Below are positions 54,824 to 63,773 of a stretch of DNA of 64,000 bases, piece by piece. The notes under the pieces were generated by a model, which searched no databases, was not told where the DNA came from, and was given only the letters and a program-made list of their open reading frames with translations. The stretch's first letter is position 1. Each line of letters begins with the position of its first letter. The DNA lies in the NCBI RefSeq assembly GCF_004116405.1, contig NZ_SDIC01000004.1:558717-622716 (forward strand), in the 5' to 3' direction. The translations under genes and the position numbers were made by a program. The stretch comes from Halegenticoccus tardaugens. GTDB taxonomy: Archaea; Halobacteriota; Halobacteria; Halobacteriales; Haloferacaceae.

Positions 54824-55030
54824 TCAGCAGTACTGTGAAAGTCGGGCGGGGGACCGAAACGGGACCGGGCGGTCGAGATCGCTCGTTATTCTGTGTCCGG
54901 TCCGGTCGTGGTGGTCGGCCGCCATCGACAGCATCGTCCGCTCCGTTCGACCCTCGCTCGCGACCGACCAGCCGCAATTTACGCACTGATAATATCTGAT
55001 TTTTTCCACGAACGGGTGTTGGGTCGCCAC
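54824..55030 (-). CDS. Small single zinc-finger-like protein
   Basis: This 68-residue protein has CVNCGW (C16, C19) and later ADHHDRTGH, giving a CxxC...HH/H pattern like small haloarchaeal C2H2 fingers. It starts with GTG, and a second GTG lies seven codons in; I cannot choose firmly. No clear TATA box is at the right distance. Likely real, function unknown. Confidence 0.55.
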   Translation of the reverse strand: MATQHPFVEKIRYYQCVNCGWSVASEGRTERTMLSMAADHHDRTGHRITSDLDRPVPFRSPARLSQYC

Positions 55031-55087
55031 CGGTATAACGTCGTTTGCTGCGTGAGACGGCGCTTTAAGTCGCGTCGCGAGCGCTCG

Positions 55088-55462
55088 CTACCCGGTGAAG
55101 CCCCGAAGCGACCACTCGCTGTCGTCCCCGGTTTCCGTGAACTCGGGGGCGCTCACGAGCACGAACGCGCTCTCTTCGTCCCCGTTGCGGATCTGTCGCG
55201 TGGCGTCCGAGGAGATCCAGAGCGCGTCGCCGGGACCCATCCGCACGTCCTCGCCGTCGACCGTGACCGTCGCCTCTCCGTCGATGAGGATGTACACCTC
55301 CTCCTGTTTGTTGTCGGTGTGATCGTGCTTTCGTCCGATCCAGCCCGGCTTGCAGCGCGCGATGGTGACGCCGACCTGTTCCGTGTCGAGCGGCTCTCGG
55401 AGGAAGTGCATCGCGTCCTCGACGCGCTCGACGTCGTGATAGTTGACTTTCGAGTACGACAT
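55088..55462 (-). CDS. Cupin domain protein
   Basis: This 124-residue cupin has both motifs: GWIGRKHDHTDNKQEEVYILIDGEATVTVDGE (motif 1, His48 and His50 region; residues about 40-71) and GDALWISSDATRQIRNG (motif 2). It should bind a metal and a small ligand. Enzyme or sensor cannot be told apart. It is a single gene, divergent from the zinc-finger gene at 55651. Confidence 0.88.
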   Translation of the reverse strand: MSYSKVNYHDVERVEDAMHFLREPLDTEQVGVTIARCKPGWIGRKHDHTDNKQEEVYILIDGEATVTVDGEDVRMGPGDALWISSDATRQIRNGDEESAFVLVSAPEFTETGDDSEWSLRGFTG

Positions 55463-55650
55463 CTGGTGTGCTAGTCGTTCGGTGACAATAATAAAAACTC
55501 CCCGGTACTTGCTAATCCGCGGAGGTGTTCGAGCGTCGAATCCGCCGCGAGAATGTTAGCCGACATCGGGAGATTGCTAATGTCTGTGAACCGCGTTCGG
55601 GAGATTCCTACCAACCGTTTTGTCGGTGCCGACCCTACCCGTGGGTTGAA

Positions 55651-55803
55651 ATGGCCTACACCTGTTCGACCTGCGACGCGGAGTTCAGATCGGCGGCCGG
55701 CGTCACCCAGCACGTCGCGCTGCACCACAACACCTGCGCCGAGTGCGACGAGGCGTTCGACGACGCGGACGGACTGCGCGAGCACATCCACGAGAACCAC
55801 TGA
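55651..55803 (+). CDS. Tandem C2H2 zinc-finger microprotein
   Basis: This 50-residue protein is almost only two C2H2 fingers: CSTCDAEF-SAAGVTQHVALHH and CAECDEAFDDADGLREHIHENH, each with Cx2C, about 12 residues, then paired histidines. It could bind DNA, RNA or protein. The ATG at 55651 starts just before finger 1. The preceding 188-bp gap has repeated CGGGAGATT and GCTAAT words but no firm operator. Confidence 0.85.
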   Translation: MAYTCSTCDAEFRSAAGVTQHVALHHNTCAECDEAFDDADGLREHIHENH

Positions 55804-55861
55804 AACAGCCCGCGGTCGGCGGTTCTGTTCTACGCGCGCGGCGTTCGGCCGCGCCAACGAA

Positions 55862-57724
55862 TCACCGCCCTCGCTCGAACCGGCCGAACGCCGCGACTTC
55901 GAAGGCGAGCGCCGCGGTGCCGACGACGCCGACGAGGAGCGAGCCGAGCCGCAACAGCCCCGCGAACTCGTCCTCGCCCGGCGTCGATCCCCCGTGGGCG
56001 TGCATCTCCGCCTGCGACTCCGTCATGACGAACGCGTCGAACCACCCGCTCACGTACGTTCCGTCGACCCACGCGCTCACGCGGAACTCCCAGAGGCCCG
56101 GCTCGGGGAACGTCTGGACGGTCGAGTACGTGCCGTCGTCCGTCCGTTCGAGGTCCGTCTCCAGCCTCGCGTCCTCGAAGCGGTGGACCATGAGCAGGGA
56201 GACGTCCTCGGCCCGGGCCGGCTCGCCGTCGCGCGTGAGGACCACGTCGAGGACGTGCGGTTCGTCCGCCGTCACGTGGAGGAACTCGCCGTCCCTGTCG
56301 CCCGGCACGACGGTCAGCTCGATCGCCCCGCCGTCGACGCCGCGTTCGAGCGACGCCGCCGATCCGTCGCGCTCCTCCGAGACGAAGGCCGCGGTGGGCG
56401 TGGCCGTGAGCAGCCCAGAGAGCAGGACGACGACGAGGAGCAACCCCAGTTCGGCGCGGATCGCCCGGACGAACGTCCGCGCCGCGCCGTCCGCGGACGG
56501 GCGGGCCCGGAGCCGTCGGATCAGGACGAACCTGACGAACCCGCCGAGGCCGAGCGCGAGCGCCGCGGCTGCGGTTTTGATCGCGAGCGCCGTCCCGTAC
56601 CGCGTCGTCGCCAGCGCGCCGGCGTCGGGGACGTGCCACGAGGCGAGCGCGAACCCCGCGGTCCCCGCCAGCACGATCCCGGTCAGCGCGACGACCGAGA
56701 ACCGCCTGACGAGGTGCGCCGCGACGTCGGCCGTCGACGCCGTCGCGCGGTCGAAAAGCGGGGGCGCGAGGACGGCCAGCGCGAACAGGCCGCCGACCCA
56801 GAAGGCCGCGCCGACGAGGTGCATGAGATCCATCGCCGCGCCCTGCACCGCGCCCGCGACGCCGACCGAGTGGCTCGTCGAACTCACGAGCGCCCCCGCG
56901 AGGAGGCCGCCGACGAACGCGCCGGCGATCCAGCGTCGACGACCGTCGGAACGACCGTTCGACCGCCGGACGACGGCGAGGACGGCCGCGGCGACGACGA
57001 TCTGTCCGATCCACGACGCACCCAGCGTCGTGGTCGCAAACCGCGCCGCGTCGGCGGGAGCGGCGGGAAACCGGAGCACGGCGAGCAGGGTCGCCGCGAC
57101 GAGGAGCGTCGCCCCCGCGCCGGCGAGGAGCGTCCGCGCCCTGCCGTCGACGGGGGCGGCGTCGAGGTCGAACCGGCCGGCGACCGGGTGGACGACCGCG
57201 CGGAGCGTCGCCGGCACGCCGACGAGGACGACGAGCGCGACGAGGAGCAGCCCCTTCAGGAGCGCCTCGATCGGCGAGCCGCCGTCCGCCTCCCCGCCCT
57301 CGTTCGCCGCGAGGATCTGCTCGCGCGTCACGGGCTCGTCCCCGACGGTGAAGTAGAAGCTCCCGCTCGTCTCGTGGCCGTCGTCGGCGAGCACCTCCCA
57401 CCGGACGGTGTAGAACCCCTCGTCGTCCGCCCGGTCCTCGAGCGGGACGGTGACGCGCCCGTCCGACCCGATCCGGGCGTCCCCGGCGGTCGCGTCGGTC
57501 CCGTCGGCGTCGACGACGGAGACGTCCGCGAGCTGGACGCCCTCTGTGTACGTGAGTGAGAGCCGACCCGGTAGCTCCTCGACCCGCTCGCCCTCGCCGG
57601 GGTCGGCGTCTTCGAGGTTCGCGTGCGCGACGACGACCGGGACGAAGAGGGAGGCGACGAGGAGCGCGACCGCGAGGAGGGCCGCGCGGCGACCGCGTCG
57701 CGAGGCGGTGGAGTCGCTGCTCAT
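55862..57724 (-). CDS. CopC-CopD fusion, copper-binding and membrane domain protein
   Basis: This 620-residue protein has a signal peptide cleaved before H34, giving a mature N-terminal HANLEDADPG as in CopC. A second CopC His is in DDGHETSGSF. A CopD-like membrane domain of about eight helices follows (DLMHLVGAAFWVGGLFALAVLAP near residue 300). The last 150 residues form an outside FixH/CopC-like beta domain with MHAHGG. It should bind copper outside and handle its transfer across the membrane. It is 49 bp from the beta-propeller gene upstream on the same strand. Confidence 0.88.
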   Translation of the reverse strand: MSSDSTASRRGRRAALLAVALLVASLFVPVVVAHANLEDADPGEGERVEELPGRLSLTYTEGVQLADVSVVDADGTDATAGDARIGSDGRVTVPLEDRADDEGFYTVRWEVLADDGHETSGSFYFTVGDEPVTREQILAANEGGEADGGSPIEALLKGLLLVALVVLVGVPATLRAVVHPVAGRFDLDAAPVDGRARTLLAGAGATLLVAATLLAVLRFPAAPADAARFATTTLGASWIGQIVVAAAVLAVVRRSNGRSDGRRRWIAGAFVGGLLAGALVSSTSHSVGVAGAVQGAAMDLMHLVGAAFWVGGLFALAVLAPPLFDRATASTADVAAHLVRRFSVVALTGIVLAGTAGFALASWHVPDAGALATTRYGTALAIKTAAAALALGLGGFVRFVLIRRLRARPSADGAARTFVRAIRAELGLLLVVVLLSGLLTATPTAAFVSEERDGSAASLERGVDGGAIELTVVPGDRDGEFLHVTADEPHVLDVVLTRDGEPARAEDVSLLMVHRFEDARLETDLERTDDGTYSTVQTFPEPGLWEFRVSAWVDGTYVSGWFDAFVMTESQAEMHAHGGSTPGEDEFAGLLRLGSLLVGVVGTAALAFEVAAFGRFERGR

Positions 57725-57773
57725 CGCGGACCGCGTCCGCGCGCGCGCCCCGCGGCGGGTCGCCCGCGCGCGC

Positions 57774-59027
57774 TCACGAGGACGACCCCACGTACGCGAC
57801 CTGCGTCACGCTTCCCTCGACAGGAACCGTCCCGTGTAACTCGCGGGCGTCCGCGTCGACGATCGCGACGGTGCCGTCGGCGCTCGCCGGCGTGAAGAAG
57901 TACCCGCCGCCCGTGGTTCCCGACCGGTGGAGGTGTTCTGCGCCCTCGGGGCGCTCTATCTCGCCGACGTCGATCCGCGTCGCGACCTCGAACGCCTCGA
58001 AGTCGACGACGGCGCTGTTCGAGTCCGCCGTGTTCGTCGTGAATCCCCACAGCCCGTCGTCGCCCTCGTGGAAGTAGACCTTGTCGGGACCGCCCTCGAC
58101 CGGGATCGACGCGACGACCTCGTCGTCGGCCGCGGCGTCGACGACGTGGACCTCCCCGCCGTGGCCGTCGACGACCGCGAGCACCTCCCCGCCGGGCGAC
58201 GCGTACAGGCCGCCGGAAACGTCGAGGTGGCCGATCAGCTCCTCCGCCTCCGCGTCCACGACCGCCGTCACCTCGGCGTCGGTGTACTCGACGTAGAGGT
58301 GCCCGCTCCGGGGCGAGTAGGCCGCGTAGTGCGTGCCCGATCCCTCGGGGAGGGACACCGATCCGGTCTTCTCCTTCGCGTCGAGATCGATCGCGTGAAC
58401 GGCGGCGTCGTCGGTGTTCGTGGCGTACGCCTTCGCGCCGAGGTCCTCGTGGGAGACGAGCTTCCCGTGGCCGGTCTCGTCGTCGCCGCTCACGACCCTG
58501 TCCGTCACGGAAAGCGACGCGGCGTCGACGACGTAGAACGTTCCCTCGTCGTCGGCGTGGGTCCAGATCTCGCCCGGCCGGGGGCGGAACGCGTGCGTGA
58601 TTCCGGAGCCGACGTCCACCTCCGCTTCGACGGCCCCCCGTTCCGTGTCGATCACGACGACCTGCGAGCGGGCCTCGTCGTTGACGAAGAGCCGTCGGCC
58701 GTCCGCGCTCGCGACCGCGTCCTTCGGCTCCATGTCGGCGGGCGCGTCGGCGACCTCGGCGACGACCTCGGCCGCGTCCGGATCGACGACGGCGATCGAT
58801 TCGGGGGCGAACGCGTAGAGGACGTCCTCCCGCGGGACCGATCCGTCGCCCGACTCGTCCGAGCCGGCCTCGGTCGTCTCCGCCGTTCCGGCCGTCCCGT
58901 CGGCGGAGCGCTCGTCGTCCGGACCGCCCGCCCCCTCTCCGCCCAACGAGGTGCAGCCCGCCAGTCCGACCAGTCCCGCGATGCCCGTCGCGCCGATGAA
59001 CGTCCGCCGCGGAAGCGCTTGGTCCAT
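57774..59027 (-). CDS. Beta-propeller lipoprotein, possible metallochaperone
   Basis: This 417-residue lipoprotein has twin arginine R7-R8 (RRTFIG) and lipobox LAGC with C25. An acidic linker and then YVTN/YncE-like propeller blades follow, each with a VVDxxxxEV repeat. Histidines recur in loops (GITHAF, GHGKLVSH, GTHYAAYSPRSGH, DGHGGEVH). By analogy, AztD is a beta-propeller zinc chaperone that serves a ZnuA-like protein. The gene next to a His-rich ZnuA-like gene makes that possible, but I see no proof. Confidence 0.8.
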   Translation of the reverse strand: MDQALPRRTFIGATGIAGLVGLAGCTSLGGEGAGGPDDERSADGTAGTAETTEAGSDESGDGSVPREDVLYAFAPESIAVVDPDAAEVVAEVADAPADMEPKDAVASADGRRLFVNDEARSQVVVIDTERGAVEAEVDVGSGITHAFRPRPGEIWTHADDEGTFYVVDAASLSVTDRVVSGDDETGHGKLVSHEDLGAKAYATNTDDAAVHAIDLDAKEKTGSVSLPEGSGTHYAAYSPRSGHLYVEYTDAEVTAVVDAEAEELIGHLDVSGGLYASPGGEVLAVVDGHGGEVHVVDAAADDEVVASIPVEGGPDKVYFHEGDDGLWGFTTNTADSNSAVVDFEAFEVATRIDVGEIERPEGAEHLHRSGTTGGGYFFTPASADGTVAIVDADARELHGTVPVEGSVTQVAYVGSSS

Positions 59028-59129
59028 GCGTTGGCGTAGAAGTGGGGTATTATTCTCGGTTATGGTTCGGTCGTCGAAGGATCGGCCGACGGCGCGGGAC
59101 GCGACGCGAGCGCGTCGACGGCGACGCGT

Positions 59130-59444
59130 TCACAACAGCCCGAGCCCGCCGACGGCGAGCAGGACCGCGCCGGCGCACGCGCCGGCGACGACGAAGGCTC
59201 GTCGGTCGGTCCAGCCGACCCGGCCAGCGTAGACGCTTCCGGCGAGAAGTTGCGCGCCGAGCAGGAGGAAGGCGAGCGGTTCCCAGTGGACGGTCTGCGA
59301 CGCGTGCGCGCCCCCGTGGGCCGAGACGATCGGCGCGACGGAACCGCAGGCCGCGAGCGCGACGGCGAGGCCGACGGCGAAACGCCGCCCCGCCCGCGAC
59401 CGGCGACCCCCGTTCGTCGACGTTTCGCCGGTGGGAGTCTTCAT
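59130..59444 (-). CDS. Small membrane protein with signal-like N-terminus
   Basis: This 104-residue protein has a hydrophobic first helix (FAVGLAVALAACGSVAPIVSA) followed by HGGAHASQTVHW, a short His-rich outside loop. Two more helices follow (EPLAFLLLGAQLLAGSVYAG and AFVVAGACAGAVLLAVGGLGLL). The histidines may bind metal, as suggested by its neighbours. The ATG at 59444 avoids an upstream charged extension. Family unknown. Confidence 0.7.
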   Translation of the reverse strand: MKTPTGETSTNGGRRSRAGRRFAVGLAVALAACGSVAPIVSAHGGAHASQTVHWEPLAFLLLGAQLLAGSVYAGRVGWTDRRAFVVAGACAGAVLLAVGGLGLL

Positions 59445-59589
59445 TGGTGGCGATCGAAACCGGAGCCATATCCGTCCTTCGAATTTCGCCGCTCCGACGG
59501 ACGGCCGCGGAGAACGCCGGAGAGGACCCGTTATCAACTAACACGGCTATTTTGTGTGTGGTTACTAAAAATGGAGGAAGAAATAATAA

Positions 59590-59597
59590 TTTATATA
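59590..59597 (+). promoter_or_regulatory. TATA box TTTATATA of the ZnuA-like operon
   Basis: TTTATATA lies 24-31 bp before the ATG at 59621, inside an unusually AT-rich stretch (59560-59600). Upstream there is TTATCAACTAACAC and GTGTGTGGTTAC, a weak dyad that might be a metal-regulator site, but the arms pair poorly. No iron box of the TTAGG type is present. Confidence 0.65.
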
Positions 59598-59620
59598 CGG
59601 TGAGGCGCGTAGCGGTCGGT

Positions 59621-60772
59621 ATGGAGCACACGCGCAGAGACGTGCTGGCGTTCGGCGGCGCGATCGCGGCGGGGGGATTCGCGGGGTGTCTCGACTCGGT
59701 CGGCGGCGATCCGACCGCCGGAGACTCGGATCCGGGTCTCGACGCCCAGACCTCGCTCTTCGTGCTGTACGACGTCGCGAGCGGCGTGGGCGGCGACGCC
59801 GCGGCGGTCGAGAGCGTCGTCCCCTCCGGCCAGCAGGGCCACGGGTGGGAGCCGCCGGCGAACGTCCAGCGGGACGTGGTGGAGTCCGACGCGTTCGTTT
59901 ACGTCGGCGAGGGGTACCAGTCGTGGGCGGACGACGTCGTCACCAACCTCGAATCGGACGGGTCGGACGTCACCGTGATCGAGGCCAGCCGCGGCATCGA
60001 CCTGATCGAGGCGTCCGAGGGGGGACACGACCACGACGAGGACCACGGCAACGGGGACGGTCACGACCACGGCGACGAAGCGGACCACGACGACCACGGT
60101 CACGGGGACGAGAGAGAACACGATCACGGCGACCACGAAGGGGAGTCGAGTCACGACCCCGAAAACGAGTCCGAGCACGACCACGAGGGCGAGGACGGTC
60201 ACGGGGACGAGGAAGAACACGATCACGACCACGGTGCGGAGGACCCGCACTTCTGGCTCGATCCGCGTCGAACCAAGCGCGCGGTGGCGAACGTTCGCGA
60301 CGGCTTCGTCGAGACGGACGGCGAGAACGAGGAGCGCTACGCCGAGAACGCCGACGCGTACCGGACGAAGCTCGACGAGCTGGACGGGCGGTTCGAATCG
60401 GCGCTCTCGGAGCGGCGGCTCGACGTCGTCCTCGTCGCCGGCCACGACGCGTTCGGGTACCTCGGCCACCGCTACGGGTTCGAGATTCGGGCGCTGACCG
60501 GGCTCGCGCCGGATTCGGAGCCGAGCCCGCAGGACATCCGCGAGGCGCAGGAGCTGATCGACGAACACGACATCGAGTACATCCTCGCGCCCTCGCTCGA
60601 GTCCGATCGCGCCGCGAACCAGCTGGTCGCGGAGACCGACGCGAAGGAGGCGCTCCCGATCGCCACCCTCGAGGGGCTGACCGCGGAGTGGGAGGAGAAG
60701 GGCTGGGGGTACTTCGACGTCATGGAACGGGTGAACCTCCGATCGCTCCGGAAGGCGCTGGGGGCCGAGTAA
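59621..60772 (+). CDS. ZnuA-like metal-binding lipoprotein with His-rich loop
   Basis: This 383-residue protein has twin arginine R5-R6 and lipobox FAGC with C23. The ZnuA/TroA fold shows ligands H74 (QQGHGWEP), H210 (DPHFWLDP) and H275 (AGHDAFGYLGHRYG). A very long His/Asp/Glu loop runs from 136 to 204, longer than in most ZnuA proteins. It should capture zinc or a similar ion outside the cell. No znuB or znuC is adjacent. The next gene starts 2 bases after its stop. Confidence 0.93.
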   Translation: MEHTRRDVLAFGGAIAAGGFAGCLDSVGGDPTAGDSDPGLDAQTSLFVLYDVASGVGGDAAAVESVVPSGQQGHGWEPPANVQRDVVESDAFVYVGEGYQSWADDVVTNLESDGSDVTVIEASRGIDLIEASEGGHDHDEDHGNGDGHDHGDEADHDDHGHGDEREHDHGDHEGESSHDPENESEHDHEGEDGHGDEEEHDHDHGAEDPHFWLDPRRTKRAVANVRDGFVETDGENEERYAENADAYRTKLDELDGRFESALSERRLDVVLVAGHDAFGYLGHRYGFEIRALTGLAPDSEPSPQDIREAQELIDEHDIEYILAPSLESDRAANQLVAETDAKEALPIATLEGLTAEWEEKGWGYFDVMERVNLRSLRKALGAE

Positions 60773-60774
60773 CG

Positions 60775-61917
60775 GTGTCCTCGACGCTCGACGACGAACT
60801 GGCCGTCGCCGTCGTCGGCGCGGGACCGGCGGGCGTCGGCGTCGGCGTCGTCCTCCGCGATCTCGGTATCGAGCGATTCGCGCTGCTCGAACGCGACGAC
60901 GTCGGCGCGTCGTTCCGGCGGTGGCCCGACGAGATGCGCCTTCTCACCCCGTCGTTCCCGAGCAACACCTTCGGCGCGCGCGACCTCAACGCCGTCACGC
61001 TCGACACTTCGCCCGCGTTCGCGCTCAACCGCGAGCACCCCTCGGGCGACGAGTACGCGGAGTACCTCGAAGCCGTCGTCGAGTTCCACGACGTGCCCGT
61101 GCGCGCGGGAATCGACGTGCGCGAGGTCGCACCGGACGACGGCGGGTTCGCGCTCGAAACGTCCGCGGGGACGATCGAAAGCGAGTTCGTCGTCTGGGCG
61201 GCCGGCCAGTTCCAGTACCCGAACCGCGATCCGTTCCCGGGGGCGGACGCCTGCGTGCACAACGCGACGGTCGGCTCGTGGCGGTCGTACGCCGACGGCT
61301 GCGACGGCGATCGGGCCGTCGTCGTCGGCGGGGCCGAAAGCGGGATCGACGCGGCGCTGGCGCTCTCCGAGCGCGGCCTGCGCGTCGCCGTGATCGACGA
61401 GACCGGTCCGTGGCGGATCCGGTCCCCCGATCCGAGCGAGGTGCTCTCGCCGTACACCGCGGAGCGGCTGGAGGCCGCGCTCGAAGACGGCGCGGAGATC
61501 GACCTCGTCGCCGACGAGCGGGTGACGCGCGCCGAGCGGACCGACGACGGCGGCTACGCGGTTCTCACGGACGGCGACCGCCGGTTCGTCACCGACAACC
61601 GCCCCGTCCTCGCGACCGGTTTCGACGGGAGCGTCGGCCTCGTCGAGGACCTGTTCGAACTCGACGAGGGGCACCCCGCGCTCACCGACCGGGACGAGTC
61701 GACCGAGACGCCGGGGCTCTTTCTCGTCGGCCCGACCGTCCGCCACGACGGACAGCAGTTCTGCTTCGTGTACAAGTTCAGACAGCGGTTCGCCGCGGTG
61801 GCGGACGAGATCGCGAGACGGCTCGGCGTCGACCGCGAACCGCTCGACGCCTACCGGGAGAAGGACATGTTCCTCGAAGACCTCTCGTGTTGCGACCCGG
61901 AGCTCTGTGACTGCTAG
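60775..61917 (+). CDS. FAD/NAD(P)-dependent oxidoreductase with C-terminal Cys cluster
   Basis: This 380-residue flavoprotein has an FAD motif VAVVGAGPAGVGVGVVLRDLG near residue 10, GASFRRWPDEMRLLTPSFPSNTFG as in flavin-monooxygenase-like proteins, and a second nucleotide motif VVVGGAESGIDAALAL near 180. It ends with SCCDPELCDC, a four-cysteine cluster that could bind metal. GTG at 60775 is the only good start. It is sandwiched between ZnuA-like and FeoB-like genes with 2-nt gaps, so a role in metal uptake or redox is likely but unproven. Confidence 0.85.
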   Translation: MSSTLDDELAVAVVGAGPAGVGVGVVLRDLGIERFALLERDDVGASFRRWPDEMRLLTPSFPSNTFGARDLNAVTLDTSPAFALNREHPSGDEYAEYLEAVVEFHDVPVRAGIDVREVAPDDGGFALETSAGTIESEFVVWAAGQFQYPNRDPFPGADACVHNATVGSWRSYADGCDGDRAVVVGGAESGIDAALALSERGLRVAVIDETGPWRIRSPDPSEVLSPYTAERLEAALEDGAEIDLVADERVTRAERTDDGGYAVLTDGDRRFVTDNRPVLATGFDGSVGLVEDLFELDEGHPALTDRDESTETPGLFLVGPTVRHDGQQFCFVYKFRQRFAAVADEIARRLGVDREPLDAYREKDMFLEDLSCCDPELCDC

Positions 61918-61919
61918 GC

Positions 61920-63698
61920 ATGGACGATCGACGCGACGTCGTCGTGGTCGGAACGGAGGCCGTCGGGAAGTCCTCGCTCGTCTCCTCGCTCGCCGGCGGC
62001 GGCCCGACGAGCGGCAACTTCCGGGGGACGACCGTCCGGAGCGAGGCGTACCCCGCGGGCGCGTACCGGTTCGTCGACACGCCGGGGATCGCACCCGACG
62101 CCGACACCGCGACGACGCGGGAGGCGCTCGCCCGACTCGACGCGGCGGACCTCGCGCTCCTCGTCGTTCCGGCCACCGATCCCGATCGCGACCTGTACGA
62201 ACTACTCCCCCTCGTCGAGGGGAAGGCGGGCGCGGTCGTCGTCACCTTCTGGGACGCGGTCGAAGCGAGCGCGGACGCCCGCGAGGCGATCGAGGAGCTG
62301 CGCGAGGACCTGGGGGTGCCCGTCGTGCCAGTCGACGCCCGCTCGGTCGGTCGGATCGACGAGGAACCCGTCCGCGTCGACGGGGGCGGGGCGGTCGGTC
62401 GCGGAGGCGGCGGCCGCGCGGGCGACGGCGGCGCGACCGACCGTCGCGGAGACGCCGTCTGCGATAGCGACGGCCGAGACGGTGCCGACCGCATCCGCCG
62501 CGCCCTCGAACGCGCCGACTCGCTGCCGGGCGGCGTCGGGACGAGCGTCGGGTGGCGGATCGAACCCCCGAAGACGGCGCTCGAACGCCCGTACCTCGGG
62601 CCGCCGCTCTGCGCGCTCGCCCTCCTCCTCCCGGCCGTCGCGGCCGTCCTCCTCGCGAACGGCGTCGCCGCCGGCCTCGATCCGGCGGTCGAGACCGCGC
62701 TCCGACCGGCGGTCGACGGCGCGGCGAGCCTTCCCGGTCCGCTGCGTGCGGCGCTGGCCGGCGACTACGGTCTCCTCGCCATGGGACCGTTCCTGTTCGT
62801 CTGGGCGGGGCCGACGATGCTCGTCTTCGCCGCGTTCACGGGCGCGTACAAGGCGAGCGGGTTGCTCGCGCGGCTCACCGCCGCCCTCGATCCCTACACC
62901 CGCCGCGTCGGACTGACCGGACACGACCTCGTCCGAGTCGTCATGGGCTTCGGGTGCAACGTGCCCGCCGTCGTCGGCACGCGGAGCTGTTCGGACTGCA
63001 CGCGGTGTACGACCGTCTCCGCGATCGCCTTCGGGTCGGCGTGCTCCTACCAGTTCCCCGCGACGCTCGCGGTGTTCGCCGCGGTCGGGACGCCGTGGCT
63101 CGTCGGTCCGTACCTGGTCGTGCTCGCCGCCACGACGCTCGTCTACCTCCGGCTGATCGCCCCCGCGGAGGCGCGGCGCGCATCGCCCGTCGCCGGACGC
63201 CGGGCGTTCCTGACGCGGCCGAGCGCGCGGGCGGTCGGGCGCGAGGCGTGGGGGTCGATCCGCGGCTTCTTCCGCACCGCGCTCCCCGTGTTCGCCTGCA
63301 TCTGCGTCGTCGCGGCGCTCCTCGATCGGATCGGCGCGATCGACGCGCTCGGCGAGGCGCTCGGTCCCGTCGCGGGCGCCTTCGGGCTGCCGCCGGAGGT
63401 GGCGCTCGTCGTCGTGCTCGCGTCCATCAGAAAGGACGGCATCGCGCTGCTCGCCGCCGACGGCAGCGGCGGCGCGCTCGTGGGCGTCTCGCCCCTCGGC
63501 GTGCTCGTCGCGGTCTACCTCGCGGGAACGTTCCTCCCGTGTCTCGTCACGGCGTTCACCGTCGCGACGGAGGTGTCGCCGCGGTACGCCGCGACGCTCC
63601 TCTGCCGGCAGGCGCTCGCGGCGCTCGCCTTCTCGTTCGTCATCGCCCGCGGCGGCGAGGCGCTATTCGCGGTCGCGTCCGTCGGGGTGGTTCCGTGA
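61920..63698 (+). CDS. FeoB-like GTPase-permease, divergent
   Basis: This 592-residue protein has G1 GTEAVGKSS, a FeoB-like G2 region SGNFRGTTVRSE, and G3 VDTPG. The G4 motif NxxD reads TFWD, so guanine recognition may be altered. A Gly/Asp/Arg-rich linker replaces the GDI region. Gate domain 1 has the key FeoB motif GFGCNVPAVVGTR, then CSDCTRC, and a second gate domain follows (IRKDGIALL). Typical FeoB has about 700 or more residues. It should move a divalent metal inwards; given its operon, zinc or manganese is as likely as iron. Confidence 0.85.
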   Translation: MDDRRDVVVVGTEAVGKSSLVSSLAGGGPTSGNFRGTTVRSEAYPAGAYRFVDTPGIAPDADTATTREALARLDAADLALLVVPATDPDRDLYELLPLVEGKAGAVVVTFWDAVEASADAREAIEELREDLGVPVVPVDARSVGRIDEEPVRVDGGGAVGRGGGGRAGDGGATDRRGDAVCDSDGRDGADRIRRALERADSLPGGVGTSVGWRIEPPKTALERPYLGPPLCALALLLPAVAAVLLANGVAAGLDPAVETALRPAVDGAASLPGPLRAALAGDYGLLAMGPFLFVWAGPTMLVFAAFTGAYKASGLLARLTAALDPYTRRVGLTGHDLVRVVMGFGCNVPAVVGTRSCSDCTRCTTVSAIAFGSACSYQFPATLAVFAAVGTPWLVGPYLVVLAATTLVYLRLIAPAEARRASPVAGRRAFLTRPSARAVGREAWGSIRGFFRTALPVFACICVVAALLDRIGAIDALGEALGPVAGAFGLPPEVALVVVLASIRKDGIALLAADGSGGALVGVSPLGVLVAVYLAGTFLPCLVTAFTVATEVSPRYAATLLCRQALAALAFSFVIARGGEALFAVASVGVVP

Positions 63699-63773
63699 CG
63701 TACGACGACGCGCCGACGGCTCCTCGGCCACGGGTTCTGATAGCGGTACTCAATGGCACTAGATGGCTTCATG

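Noticed and set aside
59541..59575. Dyad TAACAC/GTGTGTGGTTA before the ZnuA-like gene as a Zur-type site
   Set aside because: The arms pair poorly when aligned, so I mention it only in the promoter entry.
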